Source: a bacterium
GTDB lineage: Bacteria > Patescibacteriota > Dojkabacteria > B142 > OLB20
Direction of reading: 5' to 3'
Length of the DNA: 38,341 nt
NCBI GenBank assembly: GCA_021463645.1
Contig: JAJTYI010000003.1
Span: 1-38,341, forward strand
Both the position numbers and the translations under genes were made by a program. Positions within the stretch are counted from its first letter, which is position 1. Each line of letters starts with the position of its first letter. The notes under the pieces are model-generated. The model was not told the origin of the DNA and did no database searches. It was given only the letters and a program-made list of their open reading frames with translations. Shown piece by piece: positions 37,101 through 38,341 of this stretch.

Positions 37101-37947
37101 AACACTGTCTGAAGAATGGAAAGAATTTGTAGTTAAATTTGAGGATTTTGTAGCAGAAGTAACTCCAGAAATAAAGCTCACAGTTGAAAATGTGGCAACA
37201 TATTTTCAGGAAAACCCAATCAATGGTAATTCAATCAGAAATATTCGATTATCACTTTCTGGGCTGTTACTTGGTACAGTTATGACGAGATTTAATAAAG
37301 GTAGAAGAAGAAAAGATGCAGGACAAAGACCAGTTAGGGTTACACAGCAACAGAAATGGATAGATAATTTTGAAATTAAAAATACTAGTGACAAGATTGA
37401 TATGGTATTAGGTAGTGCAGGAATATTAGAAGAAAGCCCTTATGGTGTTCAAAAAAACGCTTTAGTTTTTAATCCTTATAATGGAACTACCGAAAAGGTG
37501 AGACTTAACGGAACAGTAAAAACCAAGACAGGATTTATTACTGTATCTCCAGAACAAGAAGTCAAACTACACTCCATTTTTTCCGGAGGATATATACCAA
37601 GAAGTGGAGTTATAAATGTTACAGATAATTCTATGAGGTTAATACCTACTCTTAACGATATTGAGGATTATTTGAAGCCAGATAAACGTGATGAATTGGA
37701 AGAGATAGTTAGTGAGGCCATCACATCAGGAATCATTGATAGTCAACTACCTCAAGATATAAAGGATGAGTTAAACGATGTAATCACTAGTTCCCAAGGA
37801 GAAACTACACCAACTGGATTATTCAGTGCACTTGTAAAAAGAATCACCGATCTATTATTAGAAAATAAATTTAAAATTGAAATAGGTGAACTTGATGGAA
37901 TGCCAGAAGATTTGAAGATCCAAGTTTTGAAATTGATGAAAGTTTGA
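28147..37947 (+). CDS. Giant acidic repeat protein (3266 aa) with mirrored domain order
   Basis: A quarter of the window is one gene. The N-terminus has no signal peptide. Residues about 1-520 are soluble and helical, and a hydrophobic stretch near 527-547 (ARIVGLVMTFAGVAGAI) may cross the membrane. Then come module A1 (about 682-992), module B1 (about 1082-1200), a region X (about 1298-1430), B2 (about 1478-1598) and A2 (about 1708-2015), joined by Glu/Pro/Thr/Val-rich acidic linkers. Residues about 2330-2870 look like helical HEAT-type repeats. A second hydrophobic stretch near 3036 (LSLSGLLLGTVM) is followed by a basic GRRRK and a folded C-terminal domain. I do not recognise the family; a membrane-linked surface or scaffold protein is the likely role. 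Confidence 0.85.
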   Translation: MERLSIPSSGTFDDRNLNILGNSSLPETSTVLPSPDQRGDDEGGQPEEGSPKPISFVDLTAMDASLLRTTSDSRLFKDGYESVAGVGSGTRLNARKKIAAALSEHINEIPDVTDPEYMLTVQDLFLTQVVQRRNELLPEDKIMQRNNGFVGRLLGRAEEGNSQPRIAMDIVKEEDGLIMLGEDGERIVQKIADELYLRAEGLSLATGDTEGYGLIANDLQQFVDSAINKKTTLPRELVVVYNAVRIAYENKVYELQLKEELVTPSETLIDADDVDIVEAVQEVGLQVTNMNSLSEDLKTELTLLDQADPSILIGIQSLSQNEQAERRQEYADAMTRLKDYAVSKLKSDQDNSDEQPEVMLNRLVEERIVKELRLENTNLVNVSDEEIIKDIKASYHQHDSENPKLDSKGSPVSSYDQYLRVIKNDIINERIDEIVQNANRQLITIRTDEEERNVPLSERTVITARESAERDASQNLDLVKQAEIYESQKRPEKPWVTKLKSSKLAKNLKLIANSAGVKDGSSGAVMGARIVGLVMTFAGVAGAISEMRSQDMDEDNHDFNPYDSLADYESYHHVAWYEQTGDVDVDEVHSNVMSELVQRWGDDNTTDDIDVLTPLQQNDALSDNALDDITTSSVHRGGRIAGGLASMAMTEDELLQLAELEEQPMPQADFETGEPENSTEIPPQKYTVTVDGTGQSFNLDPNLVVTVLEQFGVDDDVLNGEIPDGMTLNVGGMTLRINSEATDATAQQDNPDFETTFNPAALASLLGNETLTDLAEDIADRAMDVVEDLVAKMGVEQVFEEVVEEVSKYESLARALGEKGVELAEQAPNTDLKVELNTGSLKAFGELLKHGVLTNVNGVDWNGLQNVGEEITVVLHDGNIGTFTNAHEAIRALYDTITNLLPDDFEITIEGDEDVVLGKNRDVAPEVLVKVFTDPEKLEELQGELEDKGINIFNLVGLNQTEEGKIEIPQETIDTVKAIVGGVAEAVTGGHEEPAPEVIQQEVQPQPVEVVVGEPVTEEGITNEQPISADESPIQANTQNVEPTESSNTVFAPGVFAQGDGEEVTNEQDQQIEQKAVNVDTEHWTTPLSELEEDQLKQRMDEVEQVLNNVRAANEEERGKLHERQTINVDSIDGLTQEEIERFKEINPELVKTYEGDVAKLLAEEFGINPSVAKQVAAVVENAPTVEIINRVLELETPENVVEEEALPQEEIEAPTAETTTSEQAVEATSDAEAEVVEEVVENEVPTAENTTSEQAVEATPEVEGGAVEVEEIVETQTTPPLPFENEAIDKEPIIKSFKVSSGGSLSKILNDAGLMTNDLYGEDGAIEQLEANSIAVIDGKAYILVNDDPSTTAKVFNVINPRSDMQGTPEGARLIVLELPENVSTDTDSLIDNILNPVRNVLRNQELTIGDGQTLDDAFDTVLESVNREVHNLPEEATVENSADTTPATPTNTTNIPFVATPGETQTQEFVDTASNHWQSRIEELDSDQLEQRISDSQTTLNNVRLATEQEKDTLHERQIINVYSARMLSEQQIAQLGDITPELVAQYEGDIAELLTTEFGMNGSIAKQVAAVIENAPTVEIINRVLELNGIETAQAPVEAPEIPVEATQQPFDEAPVVVEPAPAEETVEQIPTEVAETAAEVPPFVLPELPEETVTETPEQAEEPQEGLEEEAEVEQPEVAPETVETPEAPLAETGVVEEELKFPEFMQITFNINGIEQTYRIETAQISEILQNVGYENEVLEAYIPDNITGSIAGIDFTISSEGADSNANTPVIDSSFNPAAIAALTGNQDLVDAAEGIYQKILDIVGDQASKMGLENAFETAMTEAGKYESLAKALVALGIENAPNEDVKINIDAGPLAPFGRLIQEGIQANVNGDFSGLEAAGQEITVLLQDGSIGTFVNSHVAVDELYNTITSLLPDGYELVIEGENGDIVLGKGHDIPAEVLVQVLSDPKYLNLIQQELENKGINIFNLVGLNQTEEGKIEIPQETIDTFKAIVGGVAGAVTAGAEALDEADNSVQPEDGGPVDTDVEVPQTETEQPLPTVEDTSDTEGVQEEEQTTGEQPEPIEETPQEPEAEKPLSAGEATFPTEGEQEEALPGDEDTAEEVEAIAETESAETPVEYQEVIGGEGSQGKYEWRTKYFEAPSGDGIDRFYTVIVDDVTDNNNTSDFKIIFRAPSANDPDGSIQITYQYGDYIQGGEVVVYTGPIDAFKSEPGKDLTTLFDPMTIESGLTEDTQALIENYNEGIEKAISLVTEARNLFEYIQNFSDGSESSLTPPSSDSESEGDQGQPTGTPNDRVDEENLPDEETNTEGMNENNELQTENRHPRVDELSNSAGEDVKNFVIDSMQSGDRGQISSAINTVAEMNNPDPEMVGSVLDYFVNNKGAFLNPVYSNFETILQIMKNNEDHSFNVNGRVIIVSDEINELKSDLSFEKILGLHYQQQDRGVLLHEIFPDENTGEFLRQILDNHAISISVRHHAIQVLAEIGEAEIEDFREHYEEVRKIETPFTYSTSQYLQDLIEISPELNIDMGEEAVSNLEVLAQNEKDNPISNAMRYENVEVPSSGIPYELSENHIGRLLYIVNSEDYSVMAKHNAVGILINSDSQLSEDVVDDIVGFINSQDIGPETNTIHVERYIRGLMNKLTQESRVDVVEQLLEGQTQNPYLTSMLMLYKANSLGTSENVEAFIETYEGLEEYEKSQILWELTRITIVDKGLTDFIYSQLQYESEVAENQNDPALNIRTSALNLIQNGQVELTEDGMTRIQEMALNDDWLNGRLAALRFWHNNIADTGVTDEDFIDAFKELIRNADANNNGYFDMYQESSFVDEIEPLLKDPRLMETLLEMIEEEDLGYDKKLWDPVILHMQKILLESENAEGVSAPTETTESTPEEGDTSSSGTSPTNTVTNTGVRTETRNAGVESPAMNDAFEETSGVLSSEDLQAAQAEIEEERQTADGLVSNEEWSRTVEDAFMNSTYKPERRTLSEEWKEFVVKFEDFVAEVTPEIKLTVENVATYFQENPINGNSIRNIRLSLSGLLLGTVMTRFNKGRRRKDAGQRPVRVTQQQKWIDNFEIKNTSDKIDMVLGSAGILEESPYGVQKNALVFNPYNGTTEKVRLNGTVKTKTGFITVSPEQEVKLHSIFSGGYIPRSGVINVTDNSMRLIPTLNDIEDYLKPDKRDELEEIVSEAITSGIIDSQLPQDIKDELNDVITSSQGETTPTGLFSALVKRITDLLLENKFKIEIGELDGMPEDLKIQVLKLMKV
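30190..31120 (+). repeat. Giant protein module A, copy 1
   Basis: Encodes roughly residues 682-992: a beta-rich start, FNPAALASLLGNETL, SKYESLARALGEKG, VVLHDGNIGTFTNAHEA and a closing segment with NIFNLVGLNQTEEGKIEIPQ. The same series recurs about 1020 residues later in copy 2. Confidence 0.85.
31393..31745 (+). repeat. Giant protein module B, copy 1
   Basis: Encodes HWTTPLSELEEDQLKQRM, LHERQTINV, YEGDVAKLLAEEFGI and QVAAVVENAPTVEIINRVLE. Matches copy 2 at 32578-32935. Confidence 0.85.
32578..32935 (+). repeat. Giant protein module B, copy 2
   Basis: Encodes HWQSRIEELDSDQLEQRI, LHERQIINV, YEGDIAELLTTEFGM and QVAAVIENAPTVEIINRVLE. Clearly homologous to copy 1 at 31393-31745, and it lies on the other side of region X. 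Confidence 0.85.
33270..34190 (+). repeat. Giant protein module A, copy 2
   Basis: Encodes FNPAAIAALTGNQDL, GKYESLAKALVALG, VLLQDGSIGTFVNSHVA and the same closing segment as copy 1. DNA differs at many silent sites, so the duplication is not recent. Confidence 0.85.
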
Positions 37948-37994
37948 AATTGAGAAGAATGTTGTATTACTAAGTATGCCGAGGAGAGGACTCG

Positions 37995-38012
37995 CCTGGC
38001 TACGCAGTCAGG
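37995..38012. repeat. Palindromic insert in the T loop (18 bp)
   Basis: On the minus strand it reads CCTGACTGCGTAGCCAGG, with CCTG/CAGG ends. It lies between T55 and C56 of the tRNA-Leu remnant. Taking it out restores a perfect 5-bp T stem and the 7-base loop TTCGAGT. Confidence 0.75.
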
Positions 38013-38040
38013 AACCTCCACCCCCGAAGGGACTAGTTCC

Positions 38041-38076
38041 CCTGCCTGTCTACCTGCGCAGACAGGCGCAGGCAGG
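38041..38076. repeat. Palindromic insert in the anticodon loop (36 bp)
   Basis: Eight-base inverted ends CCTGCCTG and CAGGCAGG enclose a second nested palindrome (CCTGTCT/AGACAGG). It shares the unit CCTGNCTGCG with the 18-bp insert, so both belong to one repeat family. It splits the UAG anticodon. Confidence 0.8.
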
Positions 38077-38081
38077 TAAGA

Positions 38082-38333
38082 CTAGCGCGTCTTCAGATGC
38101 ATTTCTGTAAGAAGCTTCTCTTTATTTGAACTAATTTTTAAGAATTTCTCATAATCTCTCGCTGATAAACGATTAGTAAATTCTTTGGTATATATCAATT
38201 CAAATGGTGTGTATTTTTTAGTAGAGAATACTTTTTTTTGATTATGAGAGAGGAGACGCTTAACTGGGTCACTACTCATGCCAACATAAAACCAATTATT
38301 GTTTATACTTTTTATTATATAAACGAAAAACAT
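38082..38333 (-). CDS. GIY-YIG family endonuclease-like protein
   Basis: An 83-residue single-domain GIY-YIG protein. The signature appears as VYIIKSINNNWFYVGMSSDPVKRL, followed by the family's HN and YTPFELIYTKEF region and the acidic YEKFLK. Such small stand-alone proteins are nucleases of unknown target, common next to tRNA genes and in CPR and Bacteroidetes genomes. The last two sense codons (ACG CGC) and the TAG stop are shared with the tRNA-Leu remnant. The start ATG is close to the window edge, and upstream control is not visible. Confidence 0.88.
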   Translation of the reverse strand: MFFVYIIKSINNNWFYVGMSSDPVKRLLSHNQKKVFSTKKYTPFELIYTKEFTNRLSARDYEKFLKISSNKEKLLTEMHLKTR

Positions 38334-38341
38334 TATTATCA

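Larger units (their letters stand above)
37977..38092 (-). pseudogene. tRNA-Leu(UAG) remnant interrupted by two palindromes
   Basis: Read on the minus strand after removing two inserts, the sequence gives AGACGCG from the end of the D arm and an anticodon arm CTAGT-CTTAGGA-ACTAG with anticodon UAG (Leu). A long variable arm with a CTTCGG cap follows, then the T arm GGAGG-TTCGAGT-CCTCT and the acceptor strand CCTCGGC with discriminator A. The first about 23 bases of the tRNA are absent and no CCA follows. Inserts sit inside the anticodon (38041-38076) and in the T loop (37995-38012). The GIY-YIG gene reads into its upstream end. It cannot fold as a normal tRNA. Confidence 0.8.

Noticed and set aside
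37977-38092. Interrupted tRNA considered as a functional tRNA with introns
   Set aside because: The 5' acceptor strand and most of the D arm are missing, so the transcript could not form a tRNA even if the inserts were removed.
1-38341. Alternative genetic code (UGA as glycine, as in Gracilibacteria)
   Set aside because: UGA serves as stop in the FtsL-like gene and in the giant gene, at sensible protein ends, and no reading frame needs UGA as sense.

Overview
The window looks like a chromosomal piece of a Candidate Phyla Radiation (Patescibacteria) bacterium. It is AT-rich, gene-dense and uses the standard code (TGA ends several genes). Few genes have a recognisable Shine-Dalgarno sequence. 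It carries typical CPR forms of housekeeping genes: a SecA with an extra insert, a MurE without its N-terminal domain, and a short dcw cluster. Dojkabacteria (WS6) or a relative is possible, but I cannot prove the phylum from this sequence alone.

Layout. (1) 1-4.0 kb, minus strand: two secreted surface proteins with Pro/Thr stalks, SdrD B-like domains and a shared C-terminal DUF11-like domain. (2) 4.1-10.3 kb, plus strand: a sortase that is probably leaderless, then secA, a beta-helix lipoprotein and rarA, tightly packed. (3) 10.4-12.7 kb: a small unknown gene, then a T-box riboswitch in front of an archaeal-type aspartyl-tRNA synthetase fused to a YbaK-type deacylase domain. (4) 12.7-14.4 kb: a cluster of small glycine-rich membrane proteins of unknown function, one apparently frameshifted. 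(5) 14.5-22.35 kb: a dcw-type cluster, mraZ-rsmH-ftsL-like-ftsI-murA-degenerate Mur ligase-ECF sigma factor-murE. Its 309-base leader has three tandem MraZ-box-like repeats and one inverted copy. (6) 22.3-24.5 kb: a convergent MFS transporter, then miaA. (7) 24.5-27.7 kb, minus strand: flavodoxin and a two-subunit 2-oxoacid:ferredoxin oxidoreductase with overlapping reading frames. (8) 27.9-37.9 kb: a 90-residue protein followed by a giant 3266-residue acidic protein with mirrored domain order A-B-X-B-A, a possible alpha-helical repeat region and two weak membrane segments. (9) 38.0-38.3 kb, minus strand: a GIY-YIG nuclease gene whose last codons run into a tRNA-Leu(UAG) remnant. The remnant is interrupted in its anticodon loop and its T loop by related GC-rich palindromes.

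The genes suggest an anaerobic, fermentative cell with Sec-dependent export, peptidoglycan synthesis and an elaborate surface. The observations most worth following are the palindrome-interrupted tRNA remnant beside the GIY-YIG gene, the T-box on the AspRS-YbaK fusion, the mirrored giant protein, the sigma factor embedded in the dcw cluster without a normal start codon, and the surface protein/sortase locus.
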